64,000 bases of DNA, taken from JAENVT01 sp039931555. GTDB lineage: Bacteria; Actinomycetota; Acidimicrobiia; Acidimicrobiales; Ilumatobacteraceae. Below are positions 1 to 9,185 of this stretch, piece after piece; positions within the stretch are counted from its first letter, which is position 1; every line of letters begins with the position of its first letter. The DNA lies in NCBI GenBank assembly GCA_039931555.1, contig JBDTRP010000041.1:8982-72981 (forward strand). Reading direction: 5' to 3'. The notes below the pieces were generated by a model. The model saw only the letters and a program-made list of their open reading frames with translations. It searched no databases and was not told where the DNA came from. The translations under genes were made by a program, and so were the position numbers.

Positions 1-1144
1 CGGCCAGGTGATCTCACCGCTGCTCGAAGACCTCGGCGTGTTCCAACGGATCGGCGACGCCACCGACGTCGTCACCAAAGAGATGTACGACTTCGTCGAC
101 AAGGGCGGCCGCCACATTGCACTGCGTCCCGAACTGACCGCGTCGGTCTGCCGAGCCTTCGTCCAGCACCGGCCGCTCACTCCGTGGAAGGTCTGGTACA
201 CCGGTTCGCAGTTCCGCTACGAGAAGCCGCAGCGGGGCCGGTACCGCCAATTCGATCAGGTCGGCATCGAGGTGCTCGGCGCCGACGACCCGTACCTCGA
301 TGTCGAAGTGATCGCCCTGGGATGGGAGTTCTATCGCGCGCTCGGGCTGAGCCAGGTGACGTTGCTGCTCAATTCGCTCGGGGAGCCCGAAGATCGTGCC
401 CGATACGTCGCCGCGTTGCGGGCGTACTTCGAGTCCAAGCGCACAGCGTTGTCACCGGAGAGCCAGATCACGCTCGACAAGAACGCGTTACGCGTCCTCG
501 ATTCCAAGCGGCACGGTGACGCGGCGGTCATTGCCGACGCGCCTCGTATCGCCGACTTCTACAGCGACGACGCGGCCGCCCACTTCGCCTCCGTACAAGC
601 GGGGCTCACAGCGATCGGCATTCCATTCAGGCTCGACGACACGTTGGTGCGTGGTCTCGACTACTACCGCCACACCACGTTCGAATTCCAAGGCGGCACG
701 CTCGACTCAGCCCAGAACGCGCTGGGCGGTGGTGGCCGCTACGACGGCCTGGTCGAGTCTCTCGGCGGACCGGCGACGCACGGGATCGGGTTCGCGCTCG
801 GGCTCGACCGCACGCTGCTGGCCTGCGACGACGAAGGCGTGTTCGCTGCCCAGCCAGTGGTGCTCGATGCGTTCGTCGTGGACACCACGGGCGGCATCGA
901 GGCGCTACAACTCACGGCCGAACTGCGCGCCGTCGGACTCAGCGCCGACCGGGCCTACGAGAATCGGAGCATGAAGGCACAGATGAAGGTCGCCGATCGC
1001 AGTGGCGCCGCGGTGGCTGTCATCATCGGCAGCAACGAATTGGCCGAAGGCGCGGTTACCGTGCGCCCGCTGCGAACCAACGATGGGCAGCAGACCATCG
1101 CCCGCTCCACCTTGATCGATTACCTGAAGAAAGCCCGTACATGA
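1..1144 (+). CDS. hisS: histidyl-tRNA synthetase, 5'-truncated by window edge
   Basis: Cytoplasmic class II synthetase that charges tRNA-His. The window opens inside the gene; about 380 residues are visible, so some 40 to 50 N-terminal residues lie upstream compared with the usual length near 420. Visible class II motif 2 contains FRYEKPQRGRYRQFDQ near visible residue 70. The histidine-binding signature GLDYYRHTTFEF is near residue 218, followed by GGGGRYDGL and the motif 3 region GFALGLDR. The last 95 or so residues form the anticodon-binding domain. The stop codon overlaps the aspS start as ATGA, so the two synthetases are probably cotranscribed and translationally coupled. Confidence 0.97.
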   Translation, partial: GQVISPLLEDLGVFQRIGDATDVVTKEMYDFVDKGGRHIALRPELTASVCRAFVQHRPLTPWKVWYTGSQFRYEKPQRGRYRQFDQVGIEVLGADDPYLDVEVIALGWEFYRALGLSQVTLLLNSLGEPEDRARYVAALRAYFESKRTALSPESQITLDKNALRVLDSKRHGDAAVIADAPRIADFYSDDAAAHFASVQAGLTAIGIPFRLDDTLVRGLDYYRHTTFEFQGGTLDSAQNALGGGGRYDGLVESLGGPATHGIGFALGLDRTLLACDDEGVFAAQPVVLDAFVVDTTGGIEALQLTAELRAVGLSADRAYENRSMKAQMKVADRSGAAVAVIIGSNELAEGAVTVRPLRTNDGQQTIARSTLIDYLKKART

Positions 1145-2883
1145 GCACGACTTCCATGCGTACCCACCAGTGCGGCCACCTGCGCCCCGAGCACATCGGC
1201 CAGACGGTCAGCTTGTGCGGTTGGGTGGCGACCCGTCGCGAGCACGGCGAGAAGTTGGCCTTCGTCGACCTTCGCGATCACACCGGGGTGACCCAATGCG
1301 TCGTCGACAACTCCGTCGACGTGCGACCCGAATACGTACTCCGGGTCACTGGCACGGTGGCCGCACGGCCGCCGGAGAGCACCAACGATCGTCTGCCGAC
1401 CGGCGGGATCGAACTGCAGGACTGCGTCGTCGAGATCCTCAACACGGCTGAGGCGCCGCCCTTTCCGATCAACGAGCGAGCCGACACCGTCGCCGAGACG
1501 ACGCGGCTGCAGTATCGCTATCTCGACATCCGACGCGAGCGGATGCAGCGCAACCTGCGCATCCGGGCCGCCGCCAACTCGGCGATCCGCACGGCGATGG
1601 AGGCGCAAGGCTTCGTCGAGGTCGAGACGCCGATGCTGGTGCCAAGCACCCCCGAAGGCGCCCGCGAGTTCATCGTGCCGAGCCGCCAGCAGCCCGGTTC
1701 GTTCTACGCTTTGCCGCAGAGCCCGCAGCTGTTCAAGCAGTTGCTGATGGTGGCCGGCATCGACCGCTACTACCAGATGGCTCGCTGCCTGCGCGACGAA
1801 GACCTGCGCGCCGACCGGCAGTACGAGTTCATGCAACTCGACGCCGAGATGAGCTTCGCCAGCCAGCAAGACGTGCACGTGGCGATCGGGGCGGCCGTGG
1901 TCGCCGCCGCCAAGTCGGCCGGACAGGACCCCGGAGAGATCGTCAAGATCACGTGGCACGATGCGATGAACCGTTTCGGAAGCGACAAGCCCGACCTTCG
2001 CTTCGGTATGGAACTGGTCGAGCTCACCGACGCGTTCTCAGCCACCGAGTTCAAGGCCTTTGCGGGTGCGCAGACGATCAAGGGCATCAACGCAACGGGC
2101 AAGGCGGCCGAGTACGGCCGCAACAAGCTCGACGCGATGACCGACAGGGCCAAGTCGATGGGCGCCAAGGGGCTGGTCTGGCTGAAGGTAGCCGAGGATG
2201 GTTCCTTGGAGTCGCCCGTCGTCAAGTTCCTCGGTGAATCGGAGCAGGCGGCGTTGCGCGAGCGCCTCGCGGCCAAGCCAGGAGACCTCCTGCTGATCGT
2301 GGCCGACGAATGGGCCATGGCCTGTGAGGTGCTGGGAACCCTGCGCAACGACCTCGGCCGCCCGCCGGTGCACGAGGGTCCGTATCGGTACCTGTGGGTC
2401 GTCGACTTCCCTCTGTTCGTCGGCGTCGACGAGGCGTCGGGCCGACCCAAGCCCGGCCATCACCCGTTCACCCAACCACACCCCGACGACATCCACATGC
2501 TCGAGTCAGATCCGTTGAAGGTGCGCAGCCAGGCCTACGACCTGGTGCTCAACGGCTGGGAGCTCGGTTCCGGGTCAATCCGAATCCACCAGCCCGAGAT
2601 GCAGTCGCGGATCTTCCGCCTTCTCGGCATCAGCGACGAGGAAGCCGACAAGCGATTCGGCTTCTTCCTCAACCCGTTCCGCTACGGCGCCCCACCTCAC
2701 GGCGGGTTCGCCTTCGGCATCGATCGCCTGGTTGCGATCCTCGCGGGGGAGGAGAACATCCGCGAGGTCATCGCCTTCCCGAAGACGCAGTCCGGAATGG
2801 ATCCGATGACGAATGCACCGACCCCGGTCGACCTCAAGCAGCTGGTCGATCTCGGCATCCGCACCCTCCCGCCAAAGGCCTGA
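1141..2883 (+). CDS. aspS: aspartyl-tRNA synthetase
   Basis: Class II synthetase of 580 aa, the usual bacterial AspRS size. It has an N-terminal OB-fold anticodon domain (about 1-110), the catalytic core, a bacterial-type insertion domain in the middle, and motif 3 as FAFGIDRLVAI near residue 530. The motif 2 region reads RADRQYEFMQLD, where many bacterial enzymes have RADRQPEFTQID, a mild deviation. Whether the enzyme is discriminating or also makes Asp-tRNA-Asn cannot be told from the sequence. The ATG overlaps the hisS stop by 4 nt. Confidence 0.97.
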   Translation: MSTTSMRTHQCGHLRPEHIGQTVSLCGWVATRREHGEKLAFVDLRDHTGVTQCVVDNSVDVRPEYVLRVTGTVAARPPESTNDRLPTGGIELQDCVVEILNTAEAPPFPINERADTVAETTRLQYRYLDIRRERMQRNLRIRAAANSAIRTAMEAQGFVEVETPMLVPSTPEGAREFIVPSRQQPGSFYALPQSPQLFKQLLMVAGIDRYYQMARCLRDEDLRADRQYEFMQLDAEMSFASQQDVHVAIGAAVVAAAKSAGQDPGEIVKITWHDAMNRFGSDKPDLRFGMELVELTDAFSATEFKAFAGAQTIKGINATGKAAEYGRNKLDAMTDRAKSMGAKGLVWLKVAEDGSLESPVVKFLGESEQAALRERLAAKPGDLLLIVADEWAMACEVLGTLRNDLGRPPVHEGPYRYLWVVDFPLFVGVDEASGRPKPGHHPFTQPHPDDIHMLESDPLKVRSQAYDLVLNGWELGSGSIRIHQPEMQSRIFRLLGISDEEADKRFGFFLNPFRYGAPPHGGFAFGIDRLVAILAGEENIREVIAFPKTQSGMDPMTNAPTPVDLKQLVDLGIRTLPPKA

Positions 2884-2906
2884 GCCCGCTTGCCGCGCCC
2901 GGCTCA
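2881..2906. terminator. weak hairpin between convergent genes
   Basis: TGAGCC (2881-2886) pairs with GGCTCA (2901-2906) across a 14-nt loop, with TTT following. It sits exactly where aspS and the convergent secreted-protein gene end. The stem is short, so terminator function is only a possibility. Confidence 0.25.
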
Positions 2907-4382
2907 TTTCTGGGCGTAGAACCGCACCTCGGACAGGTAGCCGACGTTTGCATCCTTGTTCGGATTCGAGAACAAGAAGCGGATGTAGCGGGTCTTGACA
3001 GTCGTGGTCAACGAAACCCACATGTTGGTTGCTGCGGCGTTGCCCGCCTTGGCAAATGTCGACCAGTGAACGCCGTCGGGGGAGCTCTGCAGCACAAACT
3101 TGTCGGCGAAACCGATCTTGGCGAACTTCCAGCGGATCTCCCCGAGTGCCACGGTGTCGCCGAGGTCGTACGCCGTCCAGCCAGTGCGTGGTGGTACGGC
3201 CATCGACGTCTGCCAGGCGGTGTCGACCTTGCCGTCGAGGGTCAACCGTGATGAGCTCTCGGGCGAGTTGGAGGAGCGAGTTGAGCGTTTCGCCTTGTAG
3301 CGGCCGCCGCTCTGAGCCGACCCGGTTGGTGGCCTGACCGACACTTCGGCCCGACTGGTGATCTCCGCCGCGCTGAGAACCGTCGGGCGGTCGGTCGCGA
3401 TGAAGCCGCTCGCTGCGAAGAAGCGCACCTCTGCGAGATGACCTAGCTGAGGATCGTGATTGGGGTTGTGAAACGAGAAGCGAACGATGCGGACCGACTG
3501 ATTCAGCTGCAGGCTGTTCCAACCGCCGACAGGCGCTTCGCCCGGCGTGGCCACGGTGGACCACTTGATCCCGTCGACTGAGACGTCGATACGGAACTGA
3601 TCGGCCGCCCCCGCCATCGACCACATCCAATCGATGCGAGCCAACGGGACGTTCTCACCGAGGTCGGCGTTGAGCCACGCCCAAGTAGGCGGCGACGAAT
3701 CGAGCATCTGGGTGACGAACTCTGTTGTGGTGTCGCCGTCTCCGGCGCGCGATGCCAACTGTGAGTTGCTCGTGGAGTACAGCGATGCTGGGCTGATCCG
3801 CACGGGCTGCGGATCGGGCTTGGAGACGGTTGTCGAGGTGGACGTCGTCACTGGAACGGTCGTCGTGGTCGTCGTGGTGGTGGTCGTTGTGGTACCGACC
3901 GGTTGAACACACGTCGAACCATTCGGTTGCGCTGCGCCCCCAGTTGCTTTGTAATCGAGACCGTTCTCGTCGAGCCAGCGGTCAGTCGTCGATGAACCGT
4001 GTTTGGCCTTGTCCTCGCCGGTTCGGGTCCGCCCCTTCAGGTGCGCCGGAATCGGCAGGTCCCACGTCACAACGTTCTTGGACGCCGGCGGGATCGTGAT
4101 CGGGTAGATGGCTAGCAACTCGTCGCTCGAGTCGCCGTCGAGTTGGTTGGTCGGCTTGCCGTCTGACGACTTCTCCGTCAGACCGATCGTCACCGGGATC
4201 GGGCTCTCGTTGACCCCGGCGACGCGTATGAACGTGTCGGTCGAGCACAGCGTCACCAAGCCGGCCTTGTACGTCTGCTTGGCGTCGGTGTCCCCTGACG
4301 CCTGCGTTCTGGCGAGAGGCGCGAATGAGATGAGCAGTGCCGTGGCCGTCGCCATCCACATGATTCGCCGTCGGGAATTCAT
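2904..4382 (-). CDS. secreted protein with two discoidin-like (F5/8 type C) domains
   Basis: A 492-aa exported protein. Residues 1 to about 28 are a Sec signal peptide (basic start, hydrophobic core, ending near ARTQASG). A unique domain (about 35-160) follows, then a Thr-rich linker with twelve consecutive Thr from residue 164. Two related modules of about 140 aa follow (about 195-335 and 345-492), each with an aromatic-rich galactose-binding-like beta-sandwich pattern (WAWLNADLGENVPLARIDW; GWTAYDLGDTVALGEIRW) and ending in a LxEVRFxA motif. Such domains commonly bind carbohydrate or cell surfaces. No catalytic domain is visible. The role is unknown; a surface or matrix adhesin is a guess. 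It is divergent from the nudix gene. Confidence 0.8.
   Translation of the reverse strand: MNSRRRIMWMATATALLISFAPLARTQASGDTDAKQTYKAGLVTLCSTDTFIRVAGVNESPIPVTIGLTEKSSDGKPTNQLDGDSSDELLAIYPITIPPASKNVVTWDLPIPAHLKGRTRTGEDKAKHGSSTTDRWLDENGLDYKATGGAAQPNGSTCVQPVGTTTTTTTTTTTTVPVTTSTSTTVSKPDPQPVRISPASLYSTSNSQLASRAGDGDTTTEFVTQMLDSSPPTWAWLNADLGENVPLARIDWMWSMAGAADQFRIDVSVDGIKWSTVATPGEAPVGGWNSLQLNQSVRIVRFSFHNPNHDPQLGHLAEVRFFAASGFIATDRPTVLSAAEITSRAEVSVRPPTGSAQSGGRYKAKRSTRSSNSPESSSRLTLDGKVDTAWQTSMAVPPRTGWTAYDLGDTVALGEIRWKFAKIGFADKFVLQSSPDGVHWSTFAKAGNAAATNMWVSLTTTVKTRYIRFLFSNPNKDANVGYLSEVRFYAQK
3857..3894. repeat. low-complexity Thr-codon run
   Basis: A degenerate GTN/ACN trinucleotide run encodes the poly-Thr linker of the secreted discoidin-like protein. 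A similar run occurs at 61062-61085 in another exported protein. Confidence 0.8.
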
Positions 4383-4448
4383 TGCAGCATCTATCGGCGC
4401 GCGTGCCCCACAGGTTGAGTCAGAAGCCGGGCGAGTCGTCGTTCGGGG

Positions 4449-4454
4449 TACGTT
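4449..4454 (+). promoter_or_regulatory. -10 element of leaderless-type promoter (nudix)
   Basis: TACGTT matches TANNNT and ends 8 nt before the ATG at 4463, so transcription would start at or next to the start codon. Confidence 0.5.
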
Positions 4455-4462
4455 GAGGGGCG

Positions 4463-4915
4463 ATGAGTGGTCAGTATTTTCGAGCGGGTGTCGTGATCGT
4501 GGTGCGGCACCCCAACCAGCGCGAGATCATGGCCTTCGAGCGCGCCGACGTGGCCGATAGCTGGCAATTGCCCCAAGGCGGGCTCGAACAGGGCGAGGAG
4601 CCGATCTACGCCGCGTGGCGGGAACTGATGGAGGAAACCGGCCTCGGCGAGACCGACGTGATCGCCCGGGTCGAGTTCCCGGAGTGGGTGGCGTACGAGT
4701 GGCCGGACGACGTCATCCGCGATCACGGCCACGACGGCCGTCGACGCGGCCAGGTACAGAAGTGGTTCTTGTTCGACGCCTTGCACGACGACATCGCCCC
4801 GAGTCCTGATGGCAGCGAGTTCGTGGCCTGGCGCTGGGTCGAGCCGACCTGGCTGATCGCCAACATCGTGGAATGGCGTCGCGCTGCCTACCAGCGCGTG
4901 CTGGGAACACTGTGA
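4463..4915 (+). CDS. Nudix hydrolase (RppH-like)
   Basis: A 150-aa Nudix-fold pyrophosphohydrolase. The Nudix box GGLEQGEEPIYAAWRELMEETGL (about residues 33-55) has the full GX5EX7REUXEEXGU pattern, and the preceding WQLPQGG is typical of RppH and diadenosine-polyphosphate hydrolases. Candidate roles are removal of pyrophosphate from RNA 5' ends or hydrolysis of ApnA; the sequence does not decide. It begins an operon-like run, since its TGA overlaps the GTG of rarA. Confidence 0.88.
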   Translation: MSGQYFRAGVVIVVRHPNQREIMAFERADVADSWQLPQGGLEQGEEPIYAAWRELMEETGLGETDVIARVEFPEWVAYEWPDDVIRDHGHDGRRRGQVQKWFLFDALHDDIAPSPDGSEFVAWRWVEPTWLIANIVEWRRAAYQRVLGTL

Positions 4916-6186
4916 GCGACCTGTTCACGGCGGCCGCAGAACAGCACCTGCGCAGCCACGCCCCGCTCGCAGCGCGCCTGCGGCCGCGGACGCTCGACGA
5001 TGTCGTCGGCCAGGACCATCTGGTCGGGCCCGGTAAACCGCTGCGACGTCTCGTCGAGCAGGACCGCCTCACCAGCGCGATCTTCTGGGGGCCGCCTGGC
5101 ACCGGCAAGACCACGCTGGCGTTGGCCGTGGCTGGCAGCACGAAGCGGGTCTTCGAGCAGATGAGCGCCGTCAACGCGGGGATCAAGGACGTGCGTGAGG
5201 TGATCGAACGAGCGCGCCAACGCATCGGCGAGCATGGCCGCGGGACCATTCTGTTCCTCGACGAGATCCACCGTTTCAACAAGGCCCAGCAAGATGGTCT
5301 GTTGCCGGCCGTCGAAGACGGCACGTTGACGATGATCGGGGCCACCACCGAGAACCCGTTCTTCGAGGTCAACCCTCCGCTGCGCAGCCGCAGCACGCTG
5401 TTCCGGCTGGAACCGCTGAGCCGCGAGGCCATCGAGACGCTTGTGCGCCGGGGACTGCAGGCCGAAGGCACGACTGCGACCGAGGAGGCGATCGAGCACC
5501 TCGTCGACCGCGCGGGAGGCGACGGTCGCCAAGTGCTGACCGCCCTGGAAGTGGCGTGCGCGTTGGCGGACCCGGACCCGGTCGAACTGTCCCACGTCGA
5601 AGCCGCATTGGGCACCAGCGCTCTGCGGTACGGGCGTGACGACCACTACGACGTGATCAGTGCGTTCATCAAGAGCATGCGCGGCAGCGACCCGCAAGCA
5701 GCCGTGTACTACCTGGCCAGGATGTTGGAGGCGGGGGAGGACGCCCGCTTCATCGCCCGCCGGATGATCGTCTTCGCCAGCGAGGACATCGGGATGGCCG
5801 ACCCGCAGGCGCTGCTGGTCGCGGTTGCCGCCTCACAGGCCCTGGAACACGTCGGTCTGCCCGAAGCACAGCTGAACCTCAGCCAAGCGGCGATCCACAT
5901 GGCAACGGCCCCCAAGAGCAATCGTGCCGCACTGGCCATCTGGAACGCGCGGGGCGACGTGCAGAACGGAGCGATTGGTGAGGTGCCGCCGCACCTACGC
6001 GATGCGCACTACAAAGGCGCCCAGTCACTGGGCCACGGGGTCGGCTACGACTACCCTCATGACCATCCGCAGGGCTGGATCGACCAGCAGTACCTACCGG
6101 ATGCGCAACGCGACAAGCAGTACTACGAACCGAGTGAGCACGGAGCAGAGGCAGACGTGGCAAGGCGAATGGACGAACGCACATGA
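4912..6186 (+). CDS. rarA: replication-associated recombination protein A (AAA ATPase)
   Basis: A 424-aa RarA/MgsA-type AAA+ ATPase, related to clamp-loader subunits and acting at stalled replication forks. Walker A is GPPGTGKT (residues 60-67), Walker B is FLDEIHRFN, sensor 1 is GATTENP, and an arginine-finger region RSRSTLF follows. The C-terminal tetramerisation domain carries the typical EDIGMADPQAL and DYPHDHPQGWIDQQYLP. I chose GTG at 4912, which overlaps the nudix stop as GTGA and starts VSDLF as in the family. The downstream small-protein gene overlaps as ATGA. Confidence 0.95.
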   Translation: MSDLFTAAAEQHLRSHAPLAARLRPRTLDDVVGQDHLVGPGKPLRRLVEQDRLTSAIFWGPPGTGKTTLALAVAGSTKRVFEQMSAVNAGIKDVREVIERARQRIGEHGRGTILFLDEIHRFNKAQQDGLLPAVEDGTLTMIGATTENPFFEVNPPLRSRSTLFRLEPLSREAIETLVRRGLQAEGTTATEEAIEHLVDRAGGDGRQVLTALEVACALADPDPVELSHVEAALGTSALRYGRDDHYDVISAFIKSMRGSDPQAAVYYLARMLEAGEDARFIARRMIVFASEDIGMADPQALLVAVAASQALEHVGLPEAQLNLSQAAIHMATAPKSNRAALAIWNARGDVQNGAIGEVPPHLRDAHYKGAQSLGHGVGYDYPHDHPQGWIDQQYLPDAQRDKQYYEPSEHGAEADVARRMDERT

Positions 6187-6572
6187 CCGCTGGAGAGCTT
6201 GCAGTCGTCTTGGTGGCGGTGTTGTGCAGCATCGGATTCGCCGCGCTGATCGTCGTGCTGCTGCGCGTGCTCGACACCATGAAGTCGTTGCGCGGTGAAG
6301 TCGTGTCGCTGCGCAAGGAGACCGGTCCGCTGTTGGCCGAACTTCGCGCGTCGACCGACGAAGCCAAGTCGACCATGGCAGAGGCCCGCAACGATCTCGA
6401 GCGGTTCGACCGCGTGCTCGGTTCTGCCGAAGCGATCAGCGGCGCTGTCGCCGGCGGCAGTCGCGTTGCCCGCGCGGCGTTGAGCGCTCCGGTGATCAAG
6501 ACCGCGGCACTGGCAACTGGCACCACGCGGGCGGTGCGCCGCCTGCGTCGCAAGGAACGGAGATCGGCATGA
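6183..6572 (+). CDS. small membrane protein, DUF948-like
   Basis: A 129-aa protein with one N-terminal transmembrane helix (about residues 5-27) followed by a hydrophilic alpha-helical, probably coiled-coil region (about 30-80) and a basic C-terminus (RRLRRKERRSA). This layout resembles DUF948 proteins, which in actinobacteria often follow rarA. Function unknown. It overlaps rarA by 4 nt and the next gene by 4 nt. Confidence 0.75.
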   Translation: MTAGELAVVLVAVLCSIGFAALIVVLLRVLDTMKSLRGEVVSLRKETGPLLAELRASTDEAKSTMAEARNDLERFDRVLGSAEAISGAVAGGSRVARAALSAPVIKTAALATGTTRAVRRLRRKERRSA

Positions 6573-6913
6573 TCAAGCGAATGACGTGGTTCGTCGGCGG
6601 CGCCGTGGCGGGCGTCGCCGGGGTGGGTGTGGCCAAACGGAAGATGAAGCAGGCCGCCACGCATCTGGCTCCGAGGAACGTGGTGCACAGCGTGAGGGAT
6701 CGCGTCCGCGATGCATTCTCCGAAGGACGTCTCGCGATGCGTGCACGCGAAGTCGAATTGCGGGCGCGGCTCGATGGCCGGGCCACCACGCTGGCCGACG
6801 ATCTCGACGAGGGCGACGAAGTGCTCGTCGACGGGCGTCCGGTTGCGCCGGGTCAGGTGATCGTGCTGAAGCAGATTCGTGATCGAGACGACGATCGTCG
6901 TCGCCGCGCATGA
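6569..6913 (+). CDS. conserved hypothetical protein with N-terminal hydrophobic segment
   Basis: A 114-aa protein. A short Gly/Ala/Val-rich hydrophobic stretch (about residues 7-22) precedes a basic KRKMKQ segment, then a helical charged region and an acidic-to-basic tail (DRDDDRRRRA). It probably anchors to the membrane with the DUF948-like partner upstream, with which it shares an ATGA overlap. I do not recognise a function. Confidence 0.65.
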   Translation: MIKRMTWFVGGAVAGVAGVGVAKRKMKQAATHLAPRNVVHSVRDRVRDAFSEGRLAMRAREVELRARLDGRATTLADDLDEGDEVLVDGRPVAPGQVIVLKQIRDRDDDRRRRA

Positions 6914-8331
6914 CCAACACGCTGGTCGCTGATCTCGGCTCGGCGCTGTCGCCGGATCGGGTTCGCGTCGGTGAGACCGAACTCGCGCTGTACAAGCGCG
7001 ACGCGTCGAACCTCGAAGGACACGCCGGGGTCGTGTGTTTCCCGAAGACGACGGCGGAGGTGCAAGCGTGCATCCGCGTCGCCGTGGCGCACAACAGGCC
7101 GTTCGTCGCCCGCGGCGCCGGTACGGGTTTGGCCGGCGGTGCAACACCGCTCGACGACGCCATCATGATCGTGACGACCAAGATGAACCGGGTGCTTTCG
7201 GTCGATCCGGTCAACCGGCTGGCGTGGGTCGAGCCGGGCGTGCTCAACCTCGACCTCACCCGGGCGGTCACGCCCCACGGCCTGCACTTCGCCCCCGACC
7301 CCAGCAGTCAGCAGAGCTGCTCGATCGGCGGCAACGTTGCCAACAACTCGGGCGGTCCGCACTGCCTCTCCGACGGCGTGACCACGGCGCATGTGATCGG
7401 GCTCGAGGTCGTGCTGCCCGATGGCGAGATCGTGCAGTTGGGCGGCGACACGGCCGAGCCCGAGGGCTACGACCTGCGCGGCGCATTCGTCGGGAGCGAG
7501 GGAATGTGCGGCATCACCACCAAGGTGTGTGTGCGACTGACACAGAACCCGCCTGCGGTACGCACCATGCTGATGGACTTCACGACAGTCGAGGATGGGG
7601 CGCAAACCGTCAGCGCGATCATCGCTGACGGAATGGTTCCCGCCGCGCTGGAGATGATGGACCAACTCTGCACCCGCGCTGTCGAGGAGTACATCCATGC
7701 TGGTTTGCCGACCGACGCTGCAGCGATCCTGCTGGTCGAAGTCGCCGGATTGCCGCACGGCCTCGAGGCCGACGTGCAGCGCATCGTCGAGATCGGCAAG
7801 GCTCACGGGGCCGGCACCGTGCGCATCGCCCAGGACGAAGCCGAGCGGGCGTTGCTGTGGAAGGGGCGCAAGAACGCGTTCGGTGCCATCGCTCGCATCA
7901 AGCCGAACTACTACCTGCACGACACCGTGGTACCCCGGCGCCGGCTACCCGAAGTGTTGCGGCAGGTATACGAGATCGTCGAACGTCATCAACTGCTGGT
8001 GATGAACGTGTTCCATGCCGGTGACGGCAATCTGCATCCGCTGCTGGTGTTCGACAAACGAGAGCCCGGCGTGATGGATCGGGTGCACGCCGCCGGTGAG
8101 GAGATCGTCCGCGTGTCGGTGGCTGCAGGCGGGGTCCTTTCGGGTGAGCACGGGATCGGGCTGGAGAAGCGCGATTTCATGCCGCTGATGTTCAACCCGG
8201 TCGACCTCGACGCGCAGACGCGACTCCGTCGCTCGTTCGATGTGGTCGGGCTGGCCAATCCGAACAAGGTGCTGCCCTCTGCGGCGTCGTGCGGAGATCT
8301 GCAAAACGTGCCGGAGGGCGCGTGGATCTGA
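6910..8331 (+). CDS. glcD: FAD-linked oxidase, glycolate oxidase GlcD-type subunit
   Basis: A 473-aa flavoprotein of the vanillyl-alcohol-oxidase superfamily. The N-terminal FAD-binding domain includes RGAGTGLAGGA near residue 62 and GGNVANNSGGPHCL near 140. The C-terminal cap has FHAGDGNLHPL and SGEHGIG, typical of GlcD and D-lactate dehydrogenases. With GlcE (next gene) and GlcF (10904) it would oxidise a 2-hydroxy acid, most simply glycolate, at the membrane. Substrate specificity cannot be read from the sequence. It overlaps both neighbours. Confidence 0.9.
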   Translation: MTNTLVADLGSALSPDRVRVGETELALYKRDASNLEGHAGVVCFPKTTAEVQACIRVAVAHNRPFVARGAGTGLAGGATPLDDAIMIVTTKMNRVLSVDPVNRLAWVEPGVLNLDLTRAVTPHGLHFAPDPSSQQSCSIGGNVANNSGGPHCLSDGVTTAHVIGLEVVLPDGEIVQLGGDTAEPEGYDLRGAFVGSEGMCGITTKVCVRLTQNPPAVRTMLMDFTTVEDGAQTVSAIIADGMVPAALEMMDQLCTRAVEEYIHAGLPTDAAAILLVEVAGLPHGLEADVQRIVEIGKAHGAGTVRIAQDEAERALLWKGRKNAFGAIARIKPNYYLHDTVVPRRRLPEVLRQVYEIVERHQLLVMNVFHAGDGNLHPLLVFDKREPGVMDRVHAAGEEIVRVSVAAGGVLSGEHGIGLEKRDFMPLMFNPVDLDAQTRLRRSFDVVGLANPNKVLPSAASCGDLQNVPEGAWI

Positions 8332-9185
8332 CGGATTTCGCCGGCGATGTCGGCAGCACCGAACCAGTCACGATCACGGGTCTCGGTACCCGCGGCGGCC
8401 CGCTACCGGGCATCCGAGCCGTGCATCCACCGGCGGGGATCGAGTGGATCCAGCCCGACGAGATGACGATGCGATGTGGTGCGGGCACGCCGGTCGACGA
8501 CGTCGATGCCGCCTTGGCCGAATTCGGGCAATGTGTGGCGTTGCCGACGGGCGGGACAGTAGGTGGGGCGCTTTCGGTCGGCCACAGCGGCCTCCGTCGC
8601 CTGGGTTATGGCCCGGTTCGCGACGTCCTGCTGCAGGCCTGCTACGTCTCCGATCGCGGCGAGATCGTGCAGGCGGGTGGGCCGACCGTGAAGAACGTCA
8701 GTGGGTTCGACCTGTGCCGGTTGCTCGTCGGGGCGCGCGGCACGCTCGGCTTCATCGGCGACGTGATCATTCGCACCCGCCCTCGCCCCGCGCACTCACA
8801 GTGGTTCACGACCGAGACCGATGATCCGTTCCCGACGTTCACCCGGCTGTACCGCCCGGCATCGGTGCTGTGGAACGGCTCGCGGTTGTGGGCCCTGCTC
8901 GAAGGCCATCCCGACGACGTCGCTGCTCAGGCGACCGGCAGTTCGCTGACGGCCTGTGACGGCCCGCCCACGTTGCCGACGGGCGGACGTCGGGTGGTTT
9001 CGCCCGCCGATGTGGGCTCGTTGACCGGCGAATTCGTGGCGGAAGTCGGCGTCGGTGTCGTGCACCACGCCGAGCCGCTGCCGGCCGACCATCGCCACGA
9101 CTCATCGGTGACGAAGCTCACCCAGAGGGTCAAGGCCGAGTTCGATCCGAGCGGACGGCTCAATCCCGGTGTCAGCCTCGGCTGA
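8322..9185 (+). CDS. glcE: FAD-binding oxidase, GlcE-type subunit
   Basis: A 287-aa protein with the FAD-binding fold of GlcE: LPTGGTVGGALSVGHSGLRRLGYG and VKNVSGFDLCRLLVGARGTLGFI match the family signature. GlcE lacks the cap domain of GlcD, as here. I chose the GTG at 8322, which overlaps the glcD stop by 10 nt and has GGAGG 4 nt upstream (8313-8317), over an upstream in-frame start that would overlap far more. It is a partner of GlcD and GlcF in a glycolate-oxidase-like complex. Confidence 0.82.
   Translation: MDLTDFAGDVGSTEPVTITGLGTRGGPLPGIRAVHPPAGIEWIQPDEMTMRCGAGTPVDDVDAALAEFGQCVALPTGGTVGGALSVGHSGLRRLGYGPVRDVLLQACYVSDRGEIVQAGGPTVKNVSGFDLCRLLVGARGTLGFIGDVIIRTRPRPAHSQWFTTETDDPFPTFTRLYRPASVLWNGSRLWALLEGHPDDVAAQATGSSLTACDGPPTLPTGGRRVVSPADVGSLTGEFVAEVGVGVVHHAEPLPADHRHDSSVTKLTQRVKAEFDPSGRLNPGVSLG

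Noticed and set aside
8289..8321. In-frame start at 8289 for glcE
   Set aside because: It would overlap glcD by 43 nt without a ribosome-binding site, whereas GTG at 8322 has GGAGG upstream.
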